Shown: one piece after another, positions 45,001 through 56,620 of the stretch
Numbering within the stretch: the first letter of the stretch is position 1
Layout of the letters: each line of letters begins with the position of its first letter
Assembly (NCBI GenBank): GCA_034401135.1
Contig: JAWZSP010000003.1
Location: forward strand, 3,162,001-3,226,000
Direction of reading: 5' to 3'
DNA: 64,000 bases
Source: Volutella citrinella
Lineage: Eukaryota > Ascomycota > Sordariomycetes > Hypocreales > Nectriaceae
The notes under the pieces: generated by a model
Told to the model about the DNA's origin: nothing
The model's database searches: none
The model's input: only the letters and a program-made list of their open reading frames with translations
Made by a program: the position numbers and the translations under genes

Positions 45001-47588
45001 ATCGTGTGCCGCCTGCTAGATTCCACCGCCACTCCCCGCACTTTCCCAGAGATCATACGCGGGGTGATGCCACTGCGGTACGTGCACAGCTGGCATGAGC
45101 AATTTACCCCGGAGCCAACATCTGAGATGGACAAATTCCAATTCACGATTCGCCATACATGATAAGCCCATTCAGCAAGGGCTGCTCGCTTCGCCCTGAT
45201 ATTCCGGGCCTCGAGAATCTGGGGTAAGTCGCCACCGTCTCCTGAACCATGCCACATCGATCCATACTCTCCTTTACTCTTCGCCCACGTAGCATTCAAA
45301 TCTTACCCTTGAACTACGTTCCTGGACGCCAAATGGGAATTGCTAGCTTCCAGCTCTCGAAGCTACCGTGTTCCCCGTGTTTGACGTTGTATACGTGGAT
45401 CCGCACAGTATCACCTACTGTACGGATCTGGGGTAGCTGGGGGCGGAAACGCGGCTCGTCCAGCAGCTGCGGTACGGCCAGATGGACGGGTCAGATCGCC
45501 GTCAGTTGCTGCGACTTAGCTTCACGATGAACCAAGTTGCTGTGATGCCATGCGAAGCCACAAGGCTCGCTCACGCGAGCTGGAGCCGCTCGAGATGACC
45601 CCGTCACCTGGCGTCTGGAATATTCTTGTTGCTAGAATTAGCTGTTCACCAAGGTGGCTAGACTCAAATCCGGGGGAGCCGCAGACCCACTTCGGAACCG
45701 CAGAGCCAAACAGGGTGTGTTTGTAGATCCATTAGATCCGCCGCCAAAGCCCAGGCACGCTTACAGCCACACCCTCGCTCCTGTCAAGGTGGAATGGCCA
45801 TGCCCCAGTCCAAGGACCCAAACTGGGAGTTCGTTGTCGACATCTCTATCAAGTCTCGCGATCTCCCTGCTTGCGCTATCGGAGACCCGTGCTGACCCAT
45901 TTCTTGTATTTCCTGGCGCCACCGATTTGCTGCGTCCTCATTTTAAGCTGGGCTGTCGCCTTGTCCCCCCCCCGTCGCGGCTAACTCAGACTGTGTGGTA
46001 GGAAGAGCTGGGTGGTGGGGCGAGGAATCAACGTGTCGAGGTCCCTCGATTGATGATAGCCACCCCAAAATGAACAAGCTGAACAGGGCCCCTCCCAGTG
46101 TCTTGGCGGGTAGCCACAAACCCTTAGCGCACCTCACCGTCAACCACAGCAAGTAGACGCCTTGCTTGGACAATAATAATAGAGTTGCGACGGTGCTCCA
46201 GCGCGATGTAAGTGTGCCACGGCGACAGAAGCTCTCGGTGCCGAGCGCCCAAGAAGTCGCAAGGAAGCGTGGTGCTGAGAGCAAATGAGGGGACGGGGTT
46301 TCCATATAGACTCTGGAGGGGACGGGAAGGCTGGTGCACGGCGAAAACCCCAACAACCCTTCCCCGCATGGCGCACAAAACAAGATGGGTCCTGGAGGTT
46401 GCGTCTTCTCCGGTTTCCCTCCCGGAGCCCCCTAACCTGGACCATGTTCAACTACTACTGGCGCTGACGCCTCAGCCCTCCCCCAAAGCTGAGAGCTAGA
46501 TCCATGAATTGTTGAGCTTAGTATGTATCTTTCCATGCTTCCTGTTGATGCAACTCTGCAATCTGACCTTCTGGGCGCCTTGTCTCACCGCCTAGCAATG
46601 CACTGTTCCTTTTTCGAGGCGGTCTTCGCTTAGTTGCCACGGTCTTCGTAGCTGGACTGTAATTATTTGTCTGCTCACAGACGCGTGTAACTAAAAGTTA
46701 GCAGGGGGCCACGGCAAAGCCTTTCCGGTTCTCGATGTTCGTTAGCTAGTGGTTGTCTCTCTGTCCACAGTGATGGTGTGCGCTGCCATTTGGGGATGCA
46801 CAGACAGGAGATGCGCATTGCAGGAGATCACTGGAAACCTGGTCGGAACCTGGCCGAAACCAGACAGATGCGCCTCGGCGTAGTGCAGGAGGCAGGACCA
46901 GACAGATTCATATTCAAGGCCACAACACCGTGACCTCCGTTATGCAGGTTCGTTAACCGGCATTGAATCGACCACACCTGATACCAACGCGTATTCTTCT
47001 CAGAAATCCCCGTAGGTGTGCGCAAGAATTCATGGAAAGTTGGCTGCATATTGGAGGCATCCCAGCTCGTGTGACAATTTTCATTATGGTGGCGGTGATC
47101 ATACGTAGCCAGAAAATTTGCGACCTGTACTGGCTATTGATTGGCGCCAGCTCAGGCAGCCCCATAAAGTGCAAATCCTATGCAACAACACTTGGCCGTC
47201 ATGGTGGCCTGGAAGAGGCATCGACTTGACCCTTGAAAATGAAGAATCCTTAACCGAGGATAAGAGTTACCGAAGGTGAGATCGGTCAGCTAAAGTCGTG
47301 GCTGTCATTGGGTAGATCATCAGGCGCTTGACTATCTTGGGCAACTTCCATCGATCCGAGATATGAAACCACGTGGCTATCGGCAATGTAGTCTTCGCGC
47401 TAAAGTAGTGACAATACCGAACAGGGATTAGCGCGGGGAGACCTTAGGATGGTGGGTGGGGAGGGTTGGAGTTGCTTGCTCACCCCAACTTTGGCGTGTG
47501 GGCTGCGCGTGAAACGCGGGGAGACATTGCGTGTGCGGGCAACAAGTGTTGGGAAGAAGTCTGGGGAAGCTCCGTACAGCCCATACAG
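42056..47588. other. 5.5 kb gene-free stretch upstream of the facB-like gene
   Basis: I find no recognisable exon. The longest frame, 262 codons on the minus strand at 42410-43198, lies in the likely promoter and leader of facB and has no family signature. CreA-type SYGGRG hexamers occur at 42347-42352 (GTGGGG), 42436-42441, 42577-42582 and 42629-42634 (CTGGGG). From about 43900 to 47500 the sequence is of mixed composition with short frames on both strands only, and without repeats or tRNA-like structure that I can detect. It also includes the region beyond the 3' end of the SET gene. Confidence 0.5.
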
Positions 47589-49279
47589 CTATCCGGAGTG
47601 AGAAGCTCGATCGATACTTGCGATCTTTTCAAGGTACTCGTGGATTTGGGTGGGCCTGGCAGTTGGGGCATGTCGGGGAACCAGACGCTAACGAAGACAC
47701 CGTCGGGGGATTGAAAGTCGCACAAACACATACCTGTGATTCCAGTGCATTGATCGCGCTCTCAAGAAGGCGGATCTCGCTCTCCCTCAGTGCTTTTGCG
47801 GCCTGCATGCATTCCTTCCTGACCAAGCCAGCTCGGCAGAGCGGCTCGAGTTCGTCAGAGAAATTACCGGAGCGATGCTGCAGTAGCTGAAGCTGCGTCG
47901 ACGCTAGCTCATGCAGCACGACAACAACCCGAAGCCTAAATATTTGACAGAGGGGGTGGTCCTCGATCAGCACCTCAAAGCGGTCTGGGCGATCCGTGAC
48001 GTCGACGTTTTGCCAAAATAATCGGAGCTGGCGTTGTCCATCTGTCCCTTGTAGCACCCTGAATTCCAGGCCATCCTCCTCATTCAAGCACATCAAGTAG
48101 GCGAACGGGCTGACCCATTGCACCTCGGTACCTGTCCGAGACAGTTTCAACGTTGGTGGCTCCTTGAAGATGTGGGTTTTCGCCTTCGCTAGCGGATCGT
48201 CGGGTAGTCCCTCCAGGGGAAGCACCAGCTCATGGACAGTAGCGTCGGCGTCGATGAAGCCATAGGTGAAGAGCATCTCGGCCGGAGACTTGGTCTCCCC
48301 GTAAGATATTGTCAGCTCATCTCCGTCTGCCAATTCGGCCTCCGGCCGTCGGAGAAGCACCACATCATCTTGTGCATCTTGATCGTAGTATGCCGTTGGT
48401 TGGTGTGAGTGGTTGACCATGTCTAGTCCGGGGACCATCGTGACCCCGGCTCGGGGAAGTTCCAGACATCGGGATCGGTACCAGGCGTCGACTAAAATCC
48501 AATCCTGAATGGTTGCCGTGCCGTTCTGCCAGAGGGCGTCATTCCAGAATGGCAGCTCCGAGGATTTTTCGCGCAGGTCGTCGAACTCGTTGGTCAGGGA
48601 AGACAGCTTTGCCGCCAGTGCAGTCTGGGTGTCGCAGTCAGCTCCTTTGGTCCATTGACCGGGGACGGCATTGCCCTGCGCGATCATCGCGGTTCCGCAA
48701 TATTATGCTGGTCCGGCACTTGCGCCAAGAACGCACTCACCTCTAACGAGGTGCCCTGCAGAAGGGTTCGCTCAACATCCGACCACATCGTGGGGACGGG
48801 GATCTCGCGGGGTAGAAACTTGGTATACTCCGTCCATGGCGTGGATGCACTTCCCCCGGTCTGTCTGTGGCCACGAGTTGTGATGAGGTGGGTAAGAAGG
48901 TAGATGAGAACATGCTCCCTGGGAGACTAGCCTCGTTCGTTAGCAATAATGGCCCCCGTGTCGGCCAGAAGGAGCGGTTTCTGACCTTGTGTCCGACCGC
49001 CTCTAACAACTGACGGAAGTTGAGGTCGACCTTGGTGTATTCCTCCACGGCAGCGGCCGACAGGAGCAAGTCGTGGGGTACTCGCAGCAGCACGGGTGCT
49101 TCACCGAGAGCTCCATCCCCACTAGTAGCAGCCGAGGTTGTCGATTTCAGGTCATTGTTGGCGACGAGACCCAATCCCTTGTGTTGAGTGCGTTGCAGCC
49201 TGCTTCCTGAGAAGCTGACATCATTGAGAAGTGCCCAGGCTGGGAACGAGTCAATGGACAGTGGGGAGCTGGTGGACAT
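47589..49279 (-). CDS. SET-domain lysine methyltransferase (RKM/LSMT type)
   Basis: S-adenosylmethionine-dependent protein lysine methyltransferase of the class with a split SET domain and a C-terminal Rubisco-LSMT-like substrate-binding region; fungal relatives modify ribosomal proteins or elongation factors. Exons 49279-48986, 48926-48741, 48624-47734 and 47687-47589 join in phase 0 throughout to 489 residues. SET features are KGLGLVANNDLK at the start, VPGLDMVNHSHQ (the Asn-His pair at 231-232) and GDELTISYGE with its catalytic Tyr near 268. The last exon (QIHEYLEKIASIDRASHSG) was found by testing acceptors: the TTAG at 47688-47691 keeps the frame, whereas reading through the intron meets a stop at 47629. 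The intron is only 46 nt. The start MSTSSPLSIDSFPAW was preferred to an in-frame ATG five codons upstream. The target substrate cannot be told from sequence. It is divergent from the GTPase gene, 454 bp away. Confidence 0.85.
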
Positions 49280-49733
49280 AGCGGACGAGAGCACAGGCGA
49301 GGCAGAGGACAGCTCTTTAAGTGACGAGCGATCTGATCACTCACACAGGCATCAAGTTGCGGCTGGCAGGAACGGAGGTAGATGTCCGGGAGGGGACCAC
49401 CATAGGTTGACAGCGATCAATGGGAAGGCGGTATTCCCGCTTAGGTCCGCCCTCTAATGCCCGCCCCACTTTGAGCCTCTTGGCTGCGGGCAATTTTGCT
49501 TCGACAGGCTTTCGATTCGACGGCATCACAAGCCGCAAACGCACCAGACCGTGTCACGGTGTTACATCCCGGTTCCAGCTTGAAGCATAGCCTCGGGCAT
49601 TGACTACATCTGACGATCCTGGCGACTCTCGGTGCGAAGGGCCCGGACTCGTTGTTCCTTTGCGGCGCGCAGTGCCGAAGTCCATCTCAGATTTTTGTTT
49701 TTGGATCGCAGCTTCGCATCCTCGCCGCTCGCC
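49280..49733. promoter_or_regulatory. Bidirectional promoter between SET and GTPase genes
   Basis: The 454 bp between the divergent start codons must drive both genes. I see no clear named motif. Confidence 0.4.
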
Positions 49734-51178
49734 ATGCCTCGCGATCCGCTAATCGGGCTCGTGGGCAAGCCCTCGGCCGGAAAAAGTTCGACTCTCAATA
49801 GCTTGACCGACGCCTCTTCTAAAGTTGGTTGGTAGAGACCCTGCCCGAAACCAACCGTAGCCGGCGCTGATTGTAATCCTTTTTCCACAGGCAACTTCCC
49901 GTACGCACACATTCCATCTGCTAGAGTGATATGCCGTAGCCAAGGTAGAATGTCGCCGTGCTGACCGTTCTTTTGCCTAGTTTCACCACCATCGACCCGC
50001 AAAGAGCCATTGGCTATCTCCAGATCGATTGCGCATGCGCTCGACACAACCTCCAGGACAGGTGTAAGCCCAACTATGGTGCTTGCCACGACGGCCGGCG
50101 CTCCGTACCGATCGAGCTCCTCGATGTCGCTGGTTTGGTCCCTGGAGCGCATCAGGGACGCGGGCTGGGAAACAAGTTTTTGGATGACCTACGACATGCC
50201 GACGCACTTATCCATGTCGTCGATGCATCTGGGACGGTCGATGCCGAAGGAAAAGAGACAAGAGGATACGACCCTTCTGTCGATATCGCATGGCTTCGAA
50301 GCGAGATCGTCGCTTGGATCTTGGGCAATCTAATGCACCGATGGGGCTCTATACGACGACGGCACCAGGCAGTCAAGGCCACAGCAGTGGAAACCCTGCA
50401 GGGCCAGTTCTCTGGATACGGAGCAACTTCCACCGTTATCAACCGTGCTCTGGACCGAGTCGGAGTCAAGGAGCCGTTGGAGGACTGGAGCGACGATACT
50501 GTCGAGCGAGTCGTCCACGCCTTTGTCGACGAGAAATTCCCGACCGTTATCGCGCTCAACAAGATTGACCATCCTGATGCCGATAAAAATATCGCAAAGA
50601 TTGCCAAGCAACAGGACCCAAACACCATTGTACTGTGCAGTGCCATATCGGAGATTTTTCTGCGCAAGATGGCAAAGCAAGGATATATCAAATATGTTGA
50701 AGGGAGCGAGTTCGTCGACACTAGGGAAGACCTTATTGAGCAAGGAGACCCAGATGGGGGCGGGCTCAAGGAGCTGGACGAGAAGAATCGAAATCGCATA
50801 GAGAACCTGAAAGACATGGTTCTATATCGGTTTGGCTCCACAGGAGTCGTCCAGGTGTTATCCAAAGCGGCCGAGCTGCTAGGGTTGGTGCCAGTCTTCC
50901 CCGTCAGAAACACAACCACTTTCAGCGCTGGCGCTTCTGACTCAAAGTTCGTCTTCCGGGACTGCGTCCTCGTCAAGAAGGGTTCTACGGTCGGCGATGT
51001 TGCCAGGAAGGTGATGGGCGATGCACCTATTGCCTTTGTGGAAGGCGTGGGCAACATCCGAGTATCAGAAGATGACTTGGTGGCCGTTGGAAAGCATGAT
51101 GTAAGTGCCCTTTGCACTTTACTGGCTGGCCTCGCTAACACGGATTAGATTCTATCGTTCAAGGTCGGCCGAGCCTGA
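49734..51178 (+). CDS. OBG-family GTPase, YGR210C type
   Basis: P-loop GTPase related to YchF/OLA1 and Drg; orthologue of the uncharacterised yeast protein YGR210C, found in archaea and fungi. Exons 49734-49827, 49891-49900, 49981-51100 and 51149-51178 join to 417 residues. G1 is [12 protein letters not shown] (residues 8-19). The switch segment reads KVGNFPFTTIDP only if the 10-nt exon GCAACTTCCC is spliced in between two introns. G3 is [20 protein letters not shown] near residue 82, and G4 is [13 protein letters not shown] near 227. The C-terminal TGS-like part contains [20 protein letters not shown], and the last exon adds ILSFKVGRA. All GTP-binding motifs are intact. Known roles of relatives lie in translation, but no function is proved for this subfamily. 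It is divergent from the SET methyltransferase gene. Confidence 0.93.
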
Positions 51179-51841
51179 AAGCTCATTGCGAAATTACCAG
51201 GGCTGCTTCAGCCACCCCGGCCTCGCGTACTAGCCCAAGCGCTTGTCTTGCTCTGGCCACCCTGCTACCTCTATCATCTACTTTGATCACGCACACTATA
51301 CGACTCACTGCTTGGATGGAACACCCATCTACTGGAAAATTTATCTTTAATGATGAGAAAGCAAGTACGTCTTTCGGGATCAAAATTCTGTAGAGATTGC
51401 AATGGAATAGACAAAAGTCCCGCGCTATATCATCTGACGGGGTTATCATATCCCACAGACATCTACAACTGGATATCTTCCTTGACACACCCAAGTCCTC
51501 TTGGACGAGGAACCGAGGCCTCGGCGAACGGTCATCAAATATGTCCTGTGCCCACTGACCTTGACGGGTCACGCCGATCTCAAGAAGCACGCTTTCCGGC
51601 TGGTGCTACGACTTAGGTGGCCAACTGTTTGACAGTAGGTATCGGATCATTTGCCGGGGCAGATACACCTCAGATTTGATATTGGATTGGATTAACTTGT
51701 ACCGGAACTTGTACTGGAACCTGTACTGGATGGATATCAGGCATAGTGTGGGCCATATCTACATACAATCTACACCACTGTGTTCGATGCGCCCAAACAA
51801 TGTTGATGTTCCTCCACCGTTTGCTGCCAGTCCTATACAAT
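51179..51841. other. Convergent spacer between the GTPase and F-box genes
   Basis: The 663 bp between facing stop codons contain no gene that I recognise. A short direct repeat (ACTTGTACCGGA, ACTTGTACTGGA, ACCTGTACTGGA) lies at about 51696-51730. Both 3' untranslated regions are expected here. Confidence 0.45.
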
Positions 51842-54101
51842 TCACTCTCCAACCGGTACGGGCCAAAGCCGTGGCCTCTCCCCTGAAACCAACTCTGTGC
51901 CCCGCTCCATCGCTGCGGCCCGAAGTTTCTCAAAATACACCCCCGTGATGCCCGATTGGTAGAGTGACTTGAGCTTGGTTGCCCTGAGCACGGCCTCCGC
52001 TACCCGATAGAGGTCTGCGGACTCGTAATGGTTGGATCGGAGCTCAACTACCTCGAGGTTTTCGAAACTTGAAAGAAAACCGGGCAGGGGGAAGTCGTCC
52101 TCGTTCCTGGGGTAGGCCTGGAAGCGGAAATTGAACACGCCTAGAGATTTGATGGATGAAAGCCCTCGTAGCCATTCATGGGCCTTGAGATGCGTTGTGC
52201 TGGTTCTGCCTTCAGGAGCGTCGTATGCATCGTCCGGAAAGACAAGATCAAATGTTTTAAGCGCTCTGGCTGCGACCGAGTTACCGATGATCTCTTGGAG
52301 CTTGAGTGCTGGGATGAGCGACTTGGTCAGACGTAGTGTGCGCAGCTGGCAATAGTTGTTGGTCTGGTCTACATAATCAACTGAGACGGAGCCCGTATCT
52401 CCATCCAGTGTATCTGAAAGATTTTGCACGCTGAGGGGGCCATCATCATCGTAGGTCCAGCGAAAGTCAAAGTCGACATATTCAAGTGTCCTTCCATGTC
52501 GTAAGGAGGCAAGGCGGCGAACGCAGTCTGCGCTCTCCGGATCCAGGTTGCTGTTGGCTGTGTCCGAAACCACGAGAGCTTTGAGCTCTGGAAGAACGGA
52601 CTCCAGGGAACCGCCAGAGAGGCCTCGCAAGCCTAGTTTCACACCCGACATCCAGAGCTGCTGCAATCGGGGCATTTCGGATGCTGCAGAAAACTGGACA
52701 CGGATTAGATTCGTAAGGGATGTCGGCGGTGGCTTGAACTTACGATGTCAAACGGAGGCCCATGAGAAACCGTCGGATCTTCAAGCCTGAGGTATTTGAG
52801 CTGAGGCATGGAAGGGAACTCGAGTGTTGTCGACCAGCCGGTACGAGCAAGGCCCACAACAAACAAGGACTGGAGCGAGCCAGAGGCATTTTGTAGGATC
52901 GGTTTCATAAATTTACTATGACGGGGCAGTACGTCGACTAGCACGAGCGACTGGAGTTTGTTCATGAAATTCGATAGCTTTGGGACTTCGAGTTCAACAT
53001 CGGTGATGTGTCGCAAATCTAAGGATGCAATGTTCCTCGACCGCTGTAGTAGTGCAAGGAGTTTGGGTTGAGTGAGTTTGAAGCGGACGGCGTCATCTAT
53101 TTTCAGGTGACGAATGTCGTTCCCGGAAAATGAAGCCAGCTTCTTGATGCTGGCGATGCTGGGGCCACGTTGTTGAGGGCCCATGGAAAACCGCAAAGAC
53201 CGCCACAGACGCTCGTTTCCGGAGCTCGTAAGATATCTGTTCCAGTGTTTTGAAACACGCAAGCAGCGTCTGTGAGCTCTCTGTTAACAACTCTCATCCT
53301 TGGACTGTGTGGGAGACGCAAACACCTACAATAGGGACTCGAAATCCAGAAGCTGAAAGATTCGGAAAACAATCTCTTGGGGGTTCCTCATGGGATCCCG
53401 TCGACAGAACCGAGTATGTAGTGGCCTTCTCGCATCGTATAGTTTCCACGTAGAGTTAGCTATGGTGCCAAACAATCCACAAGTCTGCCACCTACCTGCA
53501 TCTTTGGTGAGCCGGCCAACCGATTGTCGACCCCAACCTGGATGCCGGCGTTGTAAACATTCCAGGCAAACTCATGCTTCTTCTGGAGACGGCTTATTTT
53601 ACCTAGACGAAGATAGCCCTTTTACTTGTCAGCTTGGGTGGATGATGCAACGGAAGTCACCAGGGCGCTCCTACATCGGGAAGACGAGGAGCAAGCTCGA
53701 GGATCCATTCTGCATCCTTTCTGGCGCGATCCAACTCGCCTAGGGCCTCAAACGTAGCAGCACGGTAGTCCAGTGCTTTAATGTGAAGCGCATCATCGCA
53801 CTTGTTGAAAGTTTTTCCAACTAAACATGTGCACTTGTGCATGGCTTCATCGAAAATGGAGCCTCCCCGTGACACAGCCGTTTCATAGTCCTTGCAACTG
53901 CACCTGTCACGCTTGGCCCCTCGGGCACAGGCACAGAGCCTCATGGCCTATCACGTATCAGAGCCGTCTTCGGTAAAATACTAGCCGCAACTCACTCACC
54001 CTGGTGAACTTCTCGAGGGCTGGCTTGAATCGTTTCGCCGCATAATGTCCACGCCCTTCTTCGATATACGACTCTGCAGACATTGGTGCTGGGGCTGTCA
54101 T
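51842..54101 (-). CDS. TPR, F-box and leucine-rich-repeat protein, Pof3/Dia2 type
   Basis: The order TPR, F-box, LRR is that of S. pombe Pof3 and S. cerevisiae Dia2, SCF ubiquitin-ligase receptors tied to replication and genome stability. I place six exons: 54101-54000, 53947-53675, 53618-53496, 53445-53330, 53269-52744 and 52693-51842, giving 663 residues. TPR-like helices fill residues 1-160 (SYIEEGRGHYAAKRFKPALE, DDALHIKALDYRAATFEALG, DGYLRLGKISRLQKKHEFAW). The F-box is at about 183-225 (DPMRNPQEIVFRIFQLLDFE, then RCLRVSKHWNRYL). Leucine-rich repeats follow (LKIDDAVRF, IASLDLRHITDVELEVPKLS, LRTLRLTKSLIPALKLQEII). The third intron is odd: the frame and the branch site GCTAAC fit a 50-nt intron that ends in GG (53446), not AG. 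All other borders are standard. The domain calls are firm; that one junction is uncertain. Confidence 0.8.
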
Positions 54102-54768
54102 TTTGGCGAGGGGAGCATTGAACGCGATGAACCCTCTGGGGCGGGAATACAAATCGCGGAACAAACGGGAGTTTCACGAGTCAAGCTGAACGAGGGAGGG
54201 TGACCGTGGCCCGTTCAAGGCGGATATTTGAGGGCGTGAAGTCGACTTGTTTGGCGAAAGAATTTTGCGGAGGCGGAGATAATTTCGTGTGACTTAGAGA
54301 CGAAAGCCGCACAGTTTGAGTGTATCGTTATGAAGTCGAGGCGCGAGATCAACCTGGTAGCACGCGCGCATGGTTGTGTTTGCAAGTTCACGTTGTGTTC
54401 GTGGCTGGACCTGACAGCGAGGACGTGAGAGCACCAGAGTGGACCCACTTTTATCAAGTTGAGAGTCCAAGATCAAAGCATCGACTCGGCTGTGGCCCAA
54501 TTGTAGGATAACTGGCAGTACAAACCTCGCACGATCGATTAAGGGTTTGAAATAGTTGAAAAATTGTGTAGAAGCGATGGTTTCGAGCTTCTTGCTGAAC
54601 TGATATGGCCATTATGACTCGAAGGGACCAATTGAGCTTGGGTGTGTACATACGGGCGCGTGGGTTGGAACGGGATGGCCACAGGAGAACATGGAGTTGT
54701 AGAACATGATTGTTTTTCTGAATGCGTTGTGGGCTATGAAGTGCCATTGGCCGCCCTATATTTAGCCT
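54102..54768. other. Spacer upstream of the F-box gene
   Basis: The 667 bp should contain the promoter of the Pof3/Dia2-like gene and the 3' untranslated region of the class IV PLP enzyme gene. No coding sequence is recognised. Confidence 0.45.
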
Positions 54769-55659
54769 TCATACGGAGCTTGTCAGGCGTACTATTGCTG
54801 GGACAAATCCCCTGACCCCTGTGCTGATCCAGCATTGCTCGCCGTCGACAAGCGAATCCGCGCTTACAACACGTTCTTTGGCCAAGCCTCTGCCCGGGTG
54901 GGTGTGAGAGAGTTATCCAAGGTGATACGGAGGGGGATACACGTACGTTTCCAATGCCCAACGGCGGGTCGTTCCGTCTTGTCCGCCGCTATCGCTGACG
55001 TCCTGCTGGCCGAACGTAGCAGCCACCGGTGGTGTTACCCACTGGCCGTCTCTGTAAAAGTATGGCGTTGATATTGTTCCTTCCATTATAGAGGAATCAT
55101 CCTTGTTGACGAGGAGCACCTCCTTGGGGTCTTTGAGCGATATCCCAGCTCGTTCGCGAGCGTGGTCGTACATTGGTCTTCGTGTCGTTTTGTAATGAGT
55201 AAACTCGGACCTCCTAGTGCCAATGCTATCCACAAATACGGTAATCTCAGGCGCCCTCCCCTCGGATGCCCCGGATGAGTCTGAGTGGGAGGCCGATAGA
55301 CTGCGTGGGTATAGAAGATGCAAGGGCCTTCTGGGAGTTGGATGCGTTTCGACTGCTACGTTTCCGTCCCGGGAAATGGTGATTTTCACGCGTGATGGCC
55401 CTTCAACTGGAGCGCCTACCGCCTCTTCGACTGCAGAGGCAAGACTTTGGAGCCCGCGGTCACCCTGCAAGACCTCGATGGCTGATTGCCACTTCCAATA
55501 AATGGCGGCCCGTAGCATTCGGTCCCGATGGAAATCGAGCATGTACAGCGGCGAGTCTTGGGTAAAGTTCCAACGGTTGCTTTCATTGCCAGTGTGCTTG
55601 GCGGTTTTGAGGACCGGGTCGCACCTCAGAGAGGTGAATATGAGAAACTCGTTCTCCAT
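54769..55659 (-). CDS. Class IV PLP enzyme, aminodeoxychorismate lyase-like
   Basis: Fold type IV pyridoxal-phosphate protein; the closest function I can suggest is 4-amino-4-deoxychorismate lyase (yeast Abz2), which makes p-aminobenzoate for folate. Exons 55659-54947 and 54889-54769 join (AC then A) to 277 residues. The N-terminal substrate strand is FLIFTSLRCDPVL. The probable PLP lysine is K157 in SEFTHYKTTRRPMYDHARER. EVLLVNKDDSSIMEGTISTP supplies the conserved Glu193 and the phosphate-binding Ser/Thr. GGQDGTTRRWALETGLAKER is the second phosphate loop, and the C-terminus ending WISTGVRGFVPAIVRLTSSV is typical. The last exon was found by extending past the donor GTACGT at 54946. The exact substrate is uncertain: class IV members also include branched-chain and D-amino-acid aminotransferases. 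Confidence 0.85.
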
Positions 55660-56620
55660 CGCGGTGGGGTTTTGGCCTTTTTCTTCTTCACTTTTGTTCT
55701 TGTTTCATCCACTACGTTTGATGTTCCCAGGTGGCAGTCACCGACCGTTATGGTGATTCCCAATCCACATTAGTCATCGATCGATCAGACTCGGCCAGCC
55801 GGCTGTTGGGAATGGCCATGTGCTACAACTGCAAAGCTTGACGAGAAGTGGGAAAAGCAAACAAGTGGCCATCGAATGTTCAAAGGGACACACCTCACTG
55901 GCGCTGGTAAGCTGTGCGTGGGCAGTCGCCTCCCTTCCAATTGACCCTCACAGGCCAATGGCTCCAAGTTGATGCTTTGTCTCGAGAATGATTAATTACT
56001 TGTTGCGCACACAGACCCAAAAGTCCCAACTGAAGGATTCGGAAGCAGGATCTCCACCACCGGCACTGATTACCATGTCGTTGCTCGTTGCCATGGCTAA
56101 GCAATAAGGTAGGGAGAGAAAACAATCCCGGGCATGGGGCTCGCCGGCGCTCTACCCCCGGCCCCCGCAACATGTCACATCATTCTAGTCAGAAATCGGC
56201 AGACCAGGAAGCGTCGCCAGACCTTAGAGGAGAGTCCGTTTCTGGAAGGCCAATTCGCCTGGCTCCGGGCGGTGTATTGGTTGCGCTACTACCGGCACAG
56301 ATCCCTGAAGCTCTTGTGCGTTCGCTGGCAAGTTTGGAGAGTGTGCCTCGATTGGGTACTTTACTGGAGTCGTAGACCCGGGATGGGACTGTCGCATGCC
56401 TCAGGCATAAGCGGAAAATCCTGTGGTGGTGGACCCGACCCAACTTGGCGCGCCAAATTTCAAAGACACCCGTCAGCTTTTTTTGCGCGTAGCCAGCTTG
56501 CCGCAGCTAACCTCCGCGCCCCTACATCATCGACTTCCCTGCCTTCCCTCCCAGCCTCGGCGGCCTCATCCTCCACTTTCTTCTCCCGGGACTGCTCTAC
56601 GTTTTCTATAAGGCCTCGAG
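55660..56620. other. Spacer between divergent class IV enzyme and TOM70 genes
   Basis: The 961 bp hold the promoters of both genes. The last 150 bp before TOM70 are rich in CCTCC and TTCCC tracts, typical of a fungal core promoter. No coding sequence is recognised. Confidence 0.45.
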
